Shown here piece by piece: positions 41,687 through 50,344 of a stretch of 64,000 nucleotides of DNA. The stretch comes from Nocardia pneumoniae NBRC 100136 (GTDB lineage Bacteria; Actinomycetota; Actinomycetes; Mycobacteriales; Mycobacteriaceae). The notes under the pieces were generated by a model, which saw only the letters and a list, made by a program, of their open reading frames with translations, did no database searches and was not told the origin of the DNA. The stretch covers positions 124,001 to 188,000 of the forward strand of contig NZ_BAGF01000058.1 in NCBI RefSeq assembly GCF_000308755.1, in the 5' to 3' direction. The position numbers were made by a program, and so were the translations under genes. Every line of letters begins with the position of its first letter. The stretch's first letter is position 1.

Positions 41687-42832
41687 TCACAGGCTGCCGT
41701 TGCCGCCGACCATCCACGGATTGAAGGTGCATTCCAGCGTCGGGTACGCGACCGGATCGAGCGCGTGCAGAACAATGGACGCCGAACGGGGCGAGTACAT
41801 GATCGTCAGATGGTCCGACATATCCTGCTCACATCCTTCTTGCAGCGTGATGTTGTCCACCGTCGCGCCGGGGCCTGCCTGCAGAAAAGCCCAGTGGTAG
41901 GGATTGGCGACCTCGTCGTACCGGGAGGCGACCGACGTGTAGGCCACCCCGGGCACCGTGTCGCCCTGCGCGTTCAGCTCGGCGTAGAACGACGAGCCCA
42001 CCGCCTGCTGGATATTCGACATGCCGATCAAGGGCTCGGAGAAGCCGAGAATGTCGACGCCCAGGTTGTTGATGGTCCGTCCGAGCGTCGCGATGCCCAT
42101 CAGGGAGGTGCCGTGATGGGTGGCGCCGAAGCTGATCAGCTTGCCGACTTTGCCCTGGCCGCCGTCGAATTTCAGATAGCGATTGGCGACCGTGCCGCCT
42201 TGGGAATGCCCGACGATGTCGACGGCCTGCGCGCCCGTCGCGGCCAGCACGCGCTCGACGAAATCGCGCAGCTGACGTGACGAATCCTCCATCGGGCCAA
42301 CACCGTAGCGTCCGGGCATGATCGTGCCGAGGCCGCCGCCTTCCAAAAGACCGGAGCGCCCGAAGTTGAACGCGAACACGCAGTAACCGGCGCGCGCCAG
42401 ACGCGGCGAAAGGTAGGCGAAGCTGTCGTAGGCGTTCAGCCACGTGGCGTGCATCAGCACCACCGGCCGCGGGTGTTCGGCCGTCGGCGTGCAATTCCAG
42501 CGATTCGCGCCGGGCGGAGCGGCGTCGGGATGGGTCAGGCCGTAGGCGAACGCGGCCAGATACGCCGACATCTCCGGCCCCTCCCCCGAAGCGTCGGTGG
42601 CCACGCTGGTCGCCCATCCCGACGAGCTGCCGGAATCCACGATCGCCCGCGGCTGCCTGCCGTCCGGAGCCGGGGCGAGGCCCGCGTCGATGTACTCCGC
42701 GAGCGCCTGCTGTGTCGGTTCGATCTCCTCTTGCGCGTGCGCCACCCCGGTACCGAGCGTCGTCGCGACGGCCATGCCCGCGATCACCGCGGCCCCCAGA
42801 ATTGCTCGCCGAGCGTTGTGCCTCATTGCCAA
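41687..42832 (-). CDS. Exported lipase/esterase, class 2 type
   Basis: This 381-residue protein has a signal peptide ending near VAHA-QEE. The alpha/beta hydrolase domain contains VVLMHATWLNAYDSFAYLSPRL (oxyanion region) and the nucleophile elbow GHSQGG in VDIVGHSQGGTVANRYL. Similar lipases occur in many actinomycetes. The ATG at 42832 has GGAAG eight bases upstream. It is divergent from the PucR-type regulator at 43099. Confidence 0.9.
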   Translation of the reverse strand: MAMRHNARRAILGAAVIAGMAVATTLGTGVAHAQEEIEPTQQALAEYIDAGLAPAPDGRQPRAIVDSGSSSGWATSVATDASGEGPEMSAYLAAFAYGLTHPDAAPPGANRWNCTPTAEHPRPVVLMHATWLNAYDSFAYLSPRLARAGYCVFAFNFGRSGLLEGGGLGTIMPGRYGVGPMEDSSRQLRDFVERVLAATGAQAVDIVGHSQGGTVANRYLKFDGGQGKVGKLISFGATHHGTSLMGIATLGRTINNLGVDILGFSEPLIGMSNIQQAVGSSFYAELNAQGDTVPGVAYTSVASRYDEVANPYHWAFLQAGPGATVDNITLQEGCEQDMSDHLTIMYSPRSASIVLHALDPVAYPTLECTFNPWMVGGNGSL

Positions 42833-43098
42833 CATCCGATTCACTTCCGTTCACGCCGAAGATGCGCGGCCCCAGCGATGAATAGACCACCGCCACACAA
42901 TGTTTGCCACGACACACTCGACCGATTATGTGATCGGGACCATATTCACGAGCCGCGGTCCGAATCTATGGCGATACGGTGCCGGTGTCACTGCACGGCG
43001 AGGAGAAGATTCCGTCCGGAAATTGGTGCCGGAGCCAAAATTCGGAGGCTGCGTTCCAGAACCTTGCCGCGGGTTGTGTGGTCGGAAACAATCGGCGC

Positions 43099-44346
43099 AT
43101 GTCCGTCGCGTTGTCCCCGGTCACCGGAGATGCCCCTTTGGTTGCCCGGCTGCTCACCCGCTGGCCGCAGATCGCCGAGCGCATGTTCGCCGCGGGACTC
43201 GGCGCCACCCCACCGGCCGCCGATCTGCCGGAGGGACACTTCACCGCTGAGGTGCTGCCCGCGATCTACGCCTGCGGCCGCGCGGTGCTCCAGGCGATCG
43301 GCGAACAGCGCAGCTTCACCAAGACCGAGGTCGCGACGTTCGTCGCCCCGGTGGCCGAGCGGCATGCCGAGGACCGGTTTCCGCTGCCCATTTTGATCGA
43401 GGCCATTCACGGCTCCGCGCAGTCGGTGCTGCAGGAGGCCGCGGCCTTGGCCTCCCGCGAGGAGCTCGACGACCTCGTCCGCATCGGCAGCCGCCTGCTC
43501 GATCTGCTGATGCAGATCAACATCACCGTCGTGGAGACCTACACCGAGGTCGAGCAGTCCATCTACAACGCCGAGCGGGAAGCGCGGCGCGCGCTGTGCT
43601 CGGCGCTGCTGCACGGGCTGCCCGCCGCGGAACTGGCGGCGCGAGCCGACACCGCCCTGGCCGAGCACTACACCGTGCTCGCGATCCATATCCGGCACGA
43701 CGACCAGCCGAGCACCGTCGCGACGCTCGTCGGCCGCCGCCGCATCCGCATCCTGCACCGTGCGCTGGACGCCCTCGCGGGCACGACGACGCTGGCCACC
43801 TTCGACGGCTGGACCGGAATCGCGTTGCTGCCCAGCGCCTCTGACGCCGAGCTCGACGACACCCGCTACACGCGGCTGGTCGCGGAGCTGACCGAACAGT
43901 TCGGCGTGCCGGTGTTCCTGGCCGAGTACCCCTCCGTGCCGATGGACGCCATTCCGCAGACCGCGAAGGAAGCCACCGACCTCGCCGAACTCGCGCGGCT
44001 GCTCGGCAAGCCCGCGGGTGTCTACCAGCTCGACGACCTGCTGCTGGAATACCAGCTCACCAGACCGGGCACCGCCCGCGCCCGGCTGGCCGAGCGCATC
44101 GCCCCGATCCTGGACAGCCCGCATTTGATCGAAGCGCTCGACGCGCACCTGCGCCATGGCTCCGACCGCAAGGCCGCCGCCGCCGAGATCCACGTGCATC
44201 CCAACACCTTCAGCTACCGCTTGCGCCGCGTCGCCGAACTCACCGGCGTCGATCCCACCGATCCGCACGACTCGCGGTTGCTGGCGGCCGCGCTGACGAT
44301 CCAGCGCCTGTATCCGGCCCAGTCGACCGGTTCCGGCCAGAATTAG
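43099..44346 (+). CDS. PucR/CdaR-type transcriptional regulator
   Basis: This 415-residue protein has an N-terminal sensor-like helical domain (RsbRD-type N-terminus, about 1-160) and a GGDEF-like middle domain. The C-terminus is a PucR HTH: LIEALDAHLRHGSDRKAAAAEIHVHPNTFSYRLRRVAELTG. Such regulators often act on neighbouring genes. The divergent lipase at 42832 is the obvious candidate target, with 266 bases between. No strong ribosome site precedes the ATG. Confidence 0.87.
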   Translation: MSVALSPVTGDAPLVARLLTRWPQIAERMFAAGLGATPPAADLPEGHFTAEVLPAIYACGRAVLQAIGEQRSFTKTEVATFVAPVAERHAEDRFPLPILIEAIHGSAQSVLQEAAALASREELDDLVRIGSRLLDLLMQINITVVETYTEVEQSIYNAEREARRALCSALLHGLPAAELAARADTALAEHYTVLAIHIRHDDQPSTVATLVGRRRIRILHRALDALAGTTTLATFDGWTGIALLPSASDAELDDTRYTRLVAELTEQFGVPVFLAEYPSVPMDAIPQTAKEATDLAELARLLGKPAGVYQLDDLLLEYQLTRPGTARARLAERIAPILDSPHLIEALDAHLRHGSDRKAAAAEIHVHPNTFSYRLRRVAELTGVDPTDPHDSRLLAAALTIQRLYPAQSTGSGQN

Positions 44347-44361
44347 ACATTCTCGGCTTGC

Positions 44362-44379
44362 TTTCCGCATTTGCGGAAA
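44362..44379. promoter_or_regulatory. Candidate operator upstream of the TOBE regulator and modABC
   Basis: TTTCCGC-ATTT-GCGGAAA is a perfect inverted repeat with 7-bp arms, 13 bases upstream of the regulator's ATG. It overlaps the likely promoter and could be bound by the HTH-TOBE protein itself. Confidence 0.6.
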
Positions 44380-44392
44380 TAAACTGCTCTCC

Positions 44393-44791
44393 ATGTCGAA
44401 TTTGCGGATCAGCGAGGCGGCGGAGCTGCTCGGGGTCAGCGACGACACCGTGCGGCGCTGGATCGATCACGGCAAGCTGACCGCCGTCCAGCTCGACAGC
44501 GGACGCAAAGGCGTCAGCGGCCGGGAACTCGCCGAATTCCTCCGGGCCACCGCGGAGGCGCCGGAGCCCGGCGTCACCGTGGCCGCGTCGGCACGCAACC
44601 GGCTGCGCGGCATCGTCACGCGGGTGGTGAAGGACACCGTGATGGCGCAGGTCGAGATGCAGGCGGGTCCGTTCCGGCTGGTGTCGCTGCTGAGCCGGGA
44701 GTCGGTCGACGAACTCGGGCTCGAGGTGGGCAGCGTCGCGGTGGCGTCGATCAAATCGACGCACGTCGTGGTGGAGATACCAGAAAGTTGA
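44393..44791 (+). CDS. Helix-turn-helix/TOBE molybdate-responsive regulator
   Basis: This 132-residue protein has an excisionase/MerR-like HTH (RISEAAELLGVSDDTVRRWIDHGKL) and a Mop/TOBE domain (about 65-130, SARNRLRGIVTRVVKDTVMAQVEM...VASIKSTHVVVE) that binds molybdate. It sits just before modABC and likely senses molybdate to control uptake. It differs from E. coli ModE, which has a winged HTH and two TOBE units. Its stop overlaps a TTG that could start modA. Confidence 0.9.
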   Translation: MSNLRISEAAELLGVSDDTVRRWIDHGKLTAVQLDSGRKGVSGRELAEFLRATAEAPEPGVTVAASARNRLRGIVTRVVKDTVMAQVEMQAGPFRLVSLLSRESVDELGLEVGSVAVASIKSTHVVVEIPES

Positions 44792-44796
44792 CCAGG

Positions 44797-45573
44797 ATGA
44801 CTCGATCGCTGCACGTGCTGGCCGCCGCCGGGATCACCGCGGTCGCGTTGACCGGCTGCGGCTCCGACCAGGCCGGACCCGCCGGTTCCGACCCGATCGG
44901 CGGCACCGTGACGGTGTTCGCCGCGGCCTCCCTGACCGAGACGTTCACCGAACTCGGCACCGAGTTCGAAGCCGCGCACCCCGGCGTGCACGTGGTCTAC
45001 AGCTTCGGCGCGAGTTCCGCGCTGGCCGAGCAGATCATCCAGGGCGCCCCCGCCGACGTCTTCGCCTCGGCCGCGCCGAAGAACATGCGGCAGGTAGTGG
45101 ACAAAGGCGAAGTGACCGCCGTCCCGGCCACCTTCGCGCGCAACCGGCTGGAGATCGCGGTGCCCAAGGGCAACCCCGGCCGGATCACCGGGTTGGTCGA
45201 CTTCGGCAGGACCGAACCGAAGATCGCTCTGTGCGCCGAGCAGGTGCCGTGCGGGGCCGCCGCCGAGACGGTCTTCCAGGTGGCGGGCATCAACCCCGAG
45301 CCCGACACCAGGGAGGCGGACGTGAAAGCGGTCCTGACCAAGGTGAAGCTCGGCGAAGTCGACGCGGCCCTTGTCTATCGCACCGACGTGCGAGCGGGCG
45401 GCGGCCAGGTGGAGGGCATCGCCTTCCCGGAGGCCGACAAGGCGGTCAACGATTACCCGGTCGCGCCGCTGGCGCACGCGCCCAACGCCGCGGCGGCGGC
45501 CGCGTTCGTCGAGTTCGTGCGATCCGACCAGGCGCGCGCGGTATTCGTGAAGGCGGGATTCGACACGCCGTGA
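44797..45573 (+). CDS. modA: Molybdate ABC transporter substrate-binding lipoprotein
   Basis: This 258-residue protein begins with a lipoprotein signal, with lipobox LTGC at about residues 22-25. The ModA motifs FAAASLTETFTELGTEFE and SFGASSALAEQIIQGAPADVFASA follow. It captures molybdate or tungstate outside the membrane and passes it to ModBC. A TTG at 44788 overlapping the previous stop is an alternative start. Confidence 0.94.
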   Translation: MTRSLHVLAAAGITAVALTGCGSDQAGPAGSDPIGGTVTVFAAASLTETFTELGTEFEAAHPGVHVVYSFGASSALAEQIIQGAPADVFASAAPKNMRQVVDKGEVTAVPATFARNRLEIAVPKGNPGRITGLVDFGRTEPKIALCAEQVPCGAAAETVFQVAGINPEPDTREADVKAVLTKVKLGEVDAALVYRTDVRAGGGQVEGIAFPEADKAVNDYPVAPLAHAPNAAAAAAFVEFVRSDQARAVFVKAGFDTP

Positions 45574-46382
45574 TCCGATTGGCGCGGCGCCGGGCCCCAT
45601 CCGGACGACGACCGCTCGTGCTGGTGCTGCCCGCGCTGTGCGCGCTGGCGTTCCTGGTCGTCCCGCTGCTCGGGTTGCTGCTGCGGGCGCCGTGGCGAAC
45701 CCTGCCCGATCGGCTGTCGACCGCGGAAGTCGGTCAGGCGCTGCGGCTTTCGCTGCTGTGCGCGAGCCTGGCGACGGCGCTCTGCCTGGTGTTCGGCATT
45801 CCGCTGGCCTGGCTGCTGGCCCGAGGGGAGGTGACGGGGCGTGGGCTGATCCGGGCGCTGGTCACCGTACCGCTGGTGTTGCCGCCGGTGGTCGGCGGCG
45901 TCGCCCTGCTCCTCGTGCTCGGCAGGCGCGGGCTGGTCGGCCGGTACCTGTACGAATGGTTCGGGGTCGCATTGCCTTTCACCACTGCGGGCGTGGTGGT
46001 CGCGGAGGCATTCGTGGCGATGCCGTTCCTGGTGATCTCGGTGGAGGGCGCGCTGCGGGCCGCCGATCCGCGGTTCGAGGAGGCGGCCGCGACGCTCGGC
46101 GCGTCACGCTGGCTGACCTTCCGGCGGGTCACGCTGCCGTCGATACTGCCGGGCATCGTCGCGGGCGGCGTGCTGTGCTGGGCGCGGGCCCTCGGCGAAT
46201 TCGGGGCCACCATCACGTTCGCGGGCAACTTCCCCGGCCGGACCACCACGATGCCGCTGGCGGTCTACCTGGCGTTGGAGACCGACCCCGACGACGCGAT
46301 GGTGCTGAGTCTGGTGCTGCTGGCCGTTTCGGTGGCGGTGCTGGTCGCATTGCGGGAGCGCTGGATCAGGGGTGCGCTATGA
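45570..46382 (+). CDS. modB: Molybdate ABC transporter permease
   Basis: This 270-residue permease has about six membrane helices and the cytoplasmic EAA loop EEAAATLGASRWLTFRRVTLPSILPGI, followed by RALGEFGATITFAGNFPG, characteristic of ModB/CysT. The GTG start overlaps the modA stop (GTGA), and the stop overlaps modC (ATGA), so the three genes are translated together. Confidence 0.95.
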   Translation: MIRLARRRAPSGRRPLVLVLPALCALAFLVVPLLGLLLRAPWRTLPDRLSTAEVGQALRLSLLCASLATALCLVFGIPLAWLLARGEVTGRGLIRALVTVPLVLPPVVGGVALLLVLGRRGLVGRYLYEWFGVALPFTTAGVVVAEAFVAMPFLVISVEGALRAADPRFEEAAATLGASRWLTFRRVTLPSILPGIVAGGVLCWARALGEFGATITFAGNFPGRTTTMPLAVYLALETDPDDAMVLSLVLLAVSVAVLVALRERWIRGAL

Positions 46383-47428
46383 CGTTGGAGGCGCGTCTGC
46401 GGGTCAGCCGGGAGCGGTTCCGGCTCGACATCCCGGTGCACGTCACGGCAGGCGAGGTGATCGCCCTGCTCGGCCCCAATGGCGCGGGCAAGACCACGGC
46501 GTTGCGCGCGCTGGCGGGTTTGACGCCACTCACCGGCGGCGCGATCCGTCTGGACGGCGACATCTGGGACGAACCACCGAAGGTGTTCCTGCCTGCCGAG
46601 CGTCGCCGAGTCGGCGTCGTCTTCCAGGACTACTTGCTGTTCGCGCATCTGAGCGCACTGGACAACGTCGCGTTCGGCCTGCGCGCCCGAGGACATCGAC
46701 GCGCCGCGGCCCGCGAGCGCGCCGCGCAGTGGCTGCGGCGCGTCGGCCTCGCCGAGCAGGCCGACGCCGAACCGCGCACCTTGTCCGGCGGCCAGGCCCA
46801 GCGCGTCGCGCTGGCCAGGGCGCTCGCGACCGACCCGGCGCTGCTGCTGCTCGATGAGCCGCTGGCCGCATTGGACGCGAGCACGCGGGCGCGGGTCCGA
46901 TCGGATCTCGCCCACCATCTCGCCGACTACCCGGGACACACCGTGCTCGTCACACACGATCCGCTCGACGCGATGGTTCTCGCCGATCGCCTCGTGATCA
47001 TCGAGCACGGCGGCGTGGTGCAGGAGGGGCCGCCCGCGGAGGTGGCCCGGCGCCCGCGCTCGGACTACGTCGCCAACCTGGTCGGCCTCAACCTCTATCG
47101 CGGCACCGCTCGCGGCACCGCCGTCGAGCTCGCCGAAGGAGGCGTGTTCACCGTGGCCGAACCCGGCCGCGGACCGGTTCACATCGCCTTCCCGCCGACC
47201 GCGGTGGGTCTGCACCTCGCGCCGCCGGAGGGCAGCCCACGCAACACCTGGCCGGTCACCATCGCCGGTATCGAGCAGCACGCCCACACCATCCGGGTCC
47301 GCCTGGACGGTGTCCCGCCGGTGCTCGCCGACATCACGCCCGCCACCGTCGCCGAGCTGCGCCTACGGCCTGGCATGCGGCTGTGGGCGGCGGTCAAGGC
47401 CACCGAGACGCATACCTATCCCGCCTGA
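46379..47428 (+). CDS. modC: Molybdate ABC transporter ATPase with C-terminal TOBE domain
   Basis: This 349-residue ATPase has Walker A GPNGAGKTT, signature LSGGQAQRVALARAL, Walker B LLLLDEPLAALD and the switch His in VLVTHD. The C-terminal 100 residues form a TOBE domain likely to sense molybdate. It energises ModAB uptake, supplying the Moco genes at the left end of the window. Confidence 0.95.
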   Translation: MTLEARLRVSRERFRLDIPVHVTAGEVIALLGPNGAGKTTALRALAGLTPLTGGAIRLDGDIWDEPPKVFLPAERRRVGVVFQDYLLFAHLSALDNVAFGLRARGHRRAAARERAAQWLRRVGLAEQADAEPRTLSGGQAQRVALARALATDPALLLLDEPLAALDASTRARVRSDLAHHLADYPGHTVLVTHDPLDAMVLADRLVIIEHGGVVQEGPPAEVARRPRSDYVANLVGLNLYRGTARGTAVELAEGGVFTVAEPGRGPVHIAFPPTAVGLHLAPPEGSPRNTWPVTIAGIEQHAHTIRVRLDGVPPVLADITPATVAELRLRPGMRLWAAVKATETHTYPA

Positions 47429-47479
47429 CAGCCCTCCGGACGACATCGCCGAGCGAGGCGAATACGTGTTGATTCAAAA

Positions 47480-47753
47480 GCGCTCGACCGAGCAGGGTTG
47501 CGCGACGACGTCGACGCCTACGAGGTCAACCAGGCATTCGCGCCGGTGCCGCTGGTGTGGCAGCAGGGGTTGAACGCCGATCCGGCCAATCTCAATCCCC
47601 GCGGCGGCTCGGCCACCCGCGGGAGCCTCCGGCACCCGCGTCCTGACGACACTGGTCAATCACCTGGAGCAGACCGGCGGCCGCTACGAGCTGCAAACGA
47701 TGTGCGAGGCGGGTGGTCTGGCCAACGCCACCATCATCGAACGCCTCGGATAA
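47480..47753 (+). pseudogene. Thiolase (acetyl-CoA acetyltransferase) C-terminal remnant
   Basis: One frame reads ALDRAGLRDDVDAYEVNQAFAPVPLVWQQ...NLNPRGG. After a small deletion near 47612-47625 a second frame continues ASGTRVLTTLVNHLEQTGG...MCEAGGLANATIIERL and ends at TAA 47751. Together these are the last hundred or so residues of a thiolase, including the ExNxAF and CxxGG motifs. The GG-x-x-x-x-GHP motif holding the catalytic His is lost in the deletion. The N-terminal 300 residues are absent, so the gene is dead. Confidence 0.82.
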
Positions 47754-48076
47754 GCGTCCGCTTCGCCCTGGTCACGGCGGGGTGGCGAGGCAGAGGGGCC
47801 GAGGTGGCCAGACTATCCGGCCGGTTGGATGCCGAGATGGTCCTGCCGTCACCGGCCGTCACGTAACGCGGTGATACCGAACGTCGTGTCTGCCGGGCGG
47901 GCTACGGGGCTGGCGGCCTGAGTGTCGTTACCGCGCCGCGACCGGACCGGGGAGAGCCGGTATTGAAGACGATGCCGAATCACCGCGGGAGATATCGGGA
48001 TTCGGCTCGGCAATTGAAATTGCGAATTGCGGATACACCGCATGAATGCAGTGATCAGCAGTCGCTAGGAAATAGC
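47754..48076. other. Intergenic stretch after the thiolase remnant
   Basis: About 320 bases lie between the thiolase remnant and the terminator of the Rpf-like gene. I found no gene, no repeat and no clear regulatory signal. Confidence 0.45.
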
Positions 48077-48109
48077 CCGGCGCCTACCGCATTGCACGGT
48101 AGGCGCCGG
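48077..48109 (-). terminator. Terminator of the Rpf-like gene
   Basis: CCGGCGCCTACCG and its exact complement form a 13-bp stem with a 7-base loop, followed on the minus strand by GGCTATTTCC. It lies just after the stop at 48118. Confidence 0.8.
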
Positions 48110-48117
48110 ATCACGCA

Positions 48118-48453
48118 TCAGAGGTAGGAGCCGCACACGGGCCAAGCGCCCGGCCCCTGGGTGGCGAGCACGTTCTCCGCGACGCGGATCTGCTCGGCCT
48201 TGCTCGCCTGGGACGGGCGGCCGGTGCCGCCATTGGCCTCCCAGGTGCTCTGGGTGAACTGTAGACCACCGGAGAAACCGTTACCGGTGTCGGTGCTCCA
48301 GTTGCCACTGCTCTCGCACTGCGCGACAGCGTCCCAGTTGTGCGACGACGCGGTAGCAGTGGCGGTGGACAGACCGAACGGAACGGCGACGAGAGCGCCG
48401 AGAGCCGCGGTGAAGCCAAGGACACGAGTGGTGAATTTACGGTTTTGCGACAT
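48118..48453 (-). CDS. Resuscitation-promoting-factor-like secreted transglycosylase
   Basis: This 111-residue protein has a signal peptide (cleavage near TATA-SSH), then one transglycosylase-like Rpf domain: NWDAVAQCESSGNWSTDTGNGFSGGLQFTQSTWEANGG. The catalytic Glu is in CESSGNW, and paired cysteines (QCE and VCG) would form the known disulfide. It cleaves peptidoglycan outside the cell and helps dormant cells resume growth. It lacks the LysM, G5 or repeat extensions of larger Rpfs. The long structured leader is described separately. Confidence 0.94.
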   Translation of the reverse strand: MSQNRKFTTRVLGFTAALGALVAVPFGLSTATATASSHNWDAVAQCESSGNWSTDTGNGFSGGLQFTQSTWEANGGTGRPSQASKAEQIRVAENVLATQGPGAWPVCGSYL

Positions 48454-48469
48454 GTGGATTCCCGCCTGC

Positions 48470-48625
48470 GCCCACCGACTCGGCGACATTCGCCGCGTCC
48501 CTGTCCCCAGGTGATGTCGGGGATCCTCGAACCGCGGGACAGGGTTTCCGGCGTTCAGCGATTCGAGCTCGATCTCGGTGTTTCTCCGAGCCGCGACCGA
48601 CGTTAGCGGAGAAGTCGCGACAGAT
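48470..48625 (-). promoter_or_regulatory. Structured leader, candidate c-di-AMP (ydaO-type) riboswitch
   Basis: The leader of the Rpf-like gene can fold extensively: CCCTGTCCC pairs perfectly with GGGACAGGG, GGCGA with TCGCC, and CTCGG with CCGAG. Segments such as GAACGCCGGAAACCC and GCAGGCGGGAATCC resemble what I recall of ydaO/yuaA elements, which precede rpf genes in many actinomycetes. The family call rests on memory of the motif and on gene context. Confidence 0.45.
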
Positions 48626-49074
48626 CACGTAGCGATAACGTCCGAATTGCGTGAACCATTGGTCGAGACTAATAGCCATACTCGCTGGTCGATTGCGGGA
48701 AACACGCCGATACGCATCGGCTGTTATGGCTCCGTTATGTGAGCGAGATCACCACGAAATCGTGAAACGGGTCGCATTTCCGCAGGTCCAGCAGGTGCGC
48801 AAGACACACGTCCGCGCTCTATGCCTGCGATCGATCGGGCTGTCGGGGGCCACCAGGTTCGATTCGTTATCTGGCAGGCCGAGCCGGGATGGTCCCGTGA
48901 CCCCACATACCGCAGCTTGTGCCGCGTCGCCGACCAGCACGTACGGCACCAGCCCTGATGTTCGATTCGTTATCTGGCCGCCGGGTCCGGGAGAGCCCCG
49001 TGACTCACCCGGCGACCAGCGCAGACGCCACCATCGTCGAAGGACAGGCCGCGACCATCCCGGCGTTGACGGCG
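48626..49074. other. Intergenic region with a duplicated 45-bp element
   Basis: About 450 bases separate the Rpf leader from the convergent-side thioesterase stop. I see no gene. It contains two copies of a 45-bp element described separately. Confidence 0.5.
48857..49004. repeat. Two direct copies of a 45-bp element
   Basis: Copies at 48857-48901 and 48960-49004 begin with an identical 19-mer, GTTCGATTCGTTATCTGGC, and end in CCCGTGAC. Between these ends they are similar but diverged. On the minus strand each has a small hairpin (CGGGA..TCCCG; CGGGG..CCCGG) followed by CCAGATAACGAATCGAAC. The copies are 103 bases apart and lie outside any gene. Confidence 0.7.
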
Positions 49075-49539
49075 CTACTTCCCGTGCGCCCGGAGCTGGT
49101 AGAGCCCCTCGGTTTCGGCCACCACCACGCCGTCGGCGTCGGTGACCACCGCCCGCAACGTGAACTCGGCCTTGCCGTTCGCGGCGGCCTCGGCGGTGAT
49201 GCGGGCGATCTCGTTCTCCGGCAGCATCGCCTCCGCGTGCACGTCGGTCTTGGCCGGTTTGCGGAAGAAGATGTGCAGGTCCTTCACCAGCGGATAGAAC
49301 GCCGCGGCATCGAAGGTGGCGATCGCGATCGCGCCGCCGAGGATCTCCGCGACGGTGAACAGCACGCCCGCGTACATCACGCCGAAATGGTTGCCGTTGC
49401 CCTCGACGGGCACCGAGGTGGCCGCGAAACCGCGTCGCACCTCGACCGCCTGGACGCCCATCTTGTGCGCGATCGGGATGGTGAATTCCAATGCCCCGTT
49501 GACGATGTCCTTGAACGGAGGAGTCTCGACGTCGCTCAT
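49075..49539 (-). CDS. Hotdog-fold thioesterase-like protein (YiiD C-terminal/DUF4442 type)
   Basis: This 154-residue protein has a hotdog domain with NGNHFGVMYAGVLFTVAEILGGAIAIATF as the central helix and PLVKDLHIFFRKPAKTDVHAEA as the substrate-facing strand. Members are acyl-CoA thioesterase-like; the substrate is unknown. The gene stands alone on the minus strand. Confidence 0.83.
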   Translation of the reverse strand: MSDVETPPFKDIVNGALEFTIPIAHKMGVQAVEVRRGFAATSVPVEGNGNHFGVMYAGVLFTVAEILGGAIAIATFDAAAFYPLVKDLHIFFRKPAKTDVHAEAMLPENEIARITAEAAANGKAEFTLRAVVTDADGVVVAETEGLYQLRAHGK

Positions 49540-49636
49540 CGCGCGACCATCCCTTCACACCGGAGGTGGCCAGCACCTCGTTGTCTCTGCCACGGCCACC
49601 TCGGTGGACCTCAGCGAAGCGTAGGCCCTCGTCGGC

Positions 49637-49680
49637 CGCGTCGGCAGGGTGTTGGCAGATCGCCAACACTTGCCGACGCG
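49637..49680. terminator. Long imperfect hairpin downstream of the DJ-1/PfpI gene
   Basis: CGCGTCGGCA..GTGTTGGC pairs with GCCAACAC.TGCCGACGCG around a 5-base loop, giving an 18-bp stem with a small internal bulge. It lies 40 bases past the stop of the leftward DJ-1/PfpI gene and upstream of the thioesterase gene. It most likely ends transcription, though there is no T-tract. Confidence 0.55.
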
Positions 49681-49719
49681 GGGTAGGTCAGCGCGACCAC
49701 CGAGTGCGCGCCCGCCACC

Positions 49720-50286
49720 TCAGCGGGAGGCGGGAACCAGTTCACGAGTGATTGCGGTGACGAAGTCGGGCAGGTCGCCCGGGTTGCGCGAGGTGAGCAG
49801 CGTCCAGCCGTCCTCCGGGGAGCGGACCGCCGGTTCGTCGACCCACGCGCCGCCCGCGTTGACCAGATCGGCGCGCAAGGAGAAATACGAGGTCAGCGTC
49901 TTGCCGGGCACCAGTTCGGCATTCACGAGCAGCCAGGGGCCGTGACAGATCGCGGCGATCGGCTTGCCCGCGCCCGCGAACTCCTTGGCCAGCTCGATCG
50001 CCCGCTCGGTGACCCGCAGCTTGTCCGCGTTCACCGTGCCGCCGGGCACCACGAGCACGTCGAAGTCGTCCACGGAGACCTCGTGCAGCGACGAATCCGG
50101 TTGCACGACGGCGTCTTTGTCCACGTCGTGCCGGAAGGTCTGCACCGGCTCGTTCTTGGGCGCGGCATGGGTGACCCGCGCGCCCCGCTGGCGCAACTCG
50201 TCGCGCGGCACCAGCAGTTCGTCTCGCTCCACGCCCGTGTTCGAGGTGATGATCAGGACCCTCGTGCCGTCGAGTTGATCGGTCAT
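49720..50286 (-). CDS. DJ-1/PfpI family protein
   Basis: This 188-residue protein has the nucleophile elbow AAICHGPWLLV, with the reactive Cys, and the upstream acidic VVPGGTVNADKLR. It matches PfpI/YhbO-like proteins that act as glyoxalase or protein deglycase under stress. MerR at 50345 is upstream in the same direction, so they may be co-regulated. Confidence 0.92.
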   Translation of the reverse strand: MTDQLDGTRVLIITSNTGVERDELLVPRDELRQRGARVTHAAPKNEPVQTFRHDVDKDAVVQPDSSLHEVSVDDFDVLVVPGGTVNADKLRVTERAIELAKEFAGAGKPIAAICHGPWLLVNAELVPGKTLTSYFSLRADLVNAGGAWVDEPAVRSPEDGWTLLTSRNPGDLPDFVTAITRELVPASR

Positions 50287-50344
50287 GAGCGACTCCTTTC
50301 GATCGGAAATGGTCCTACTTCGGACATGCCGCTCGACGTCCCGG

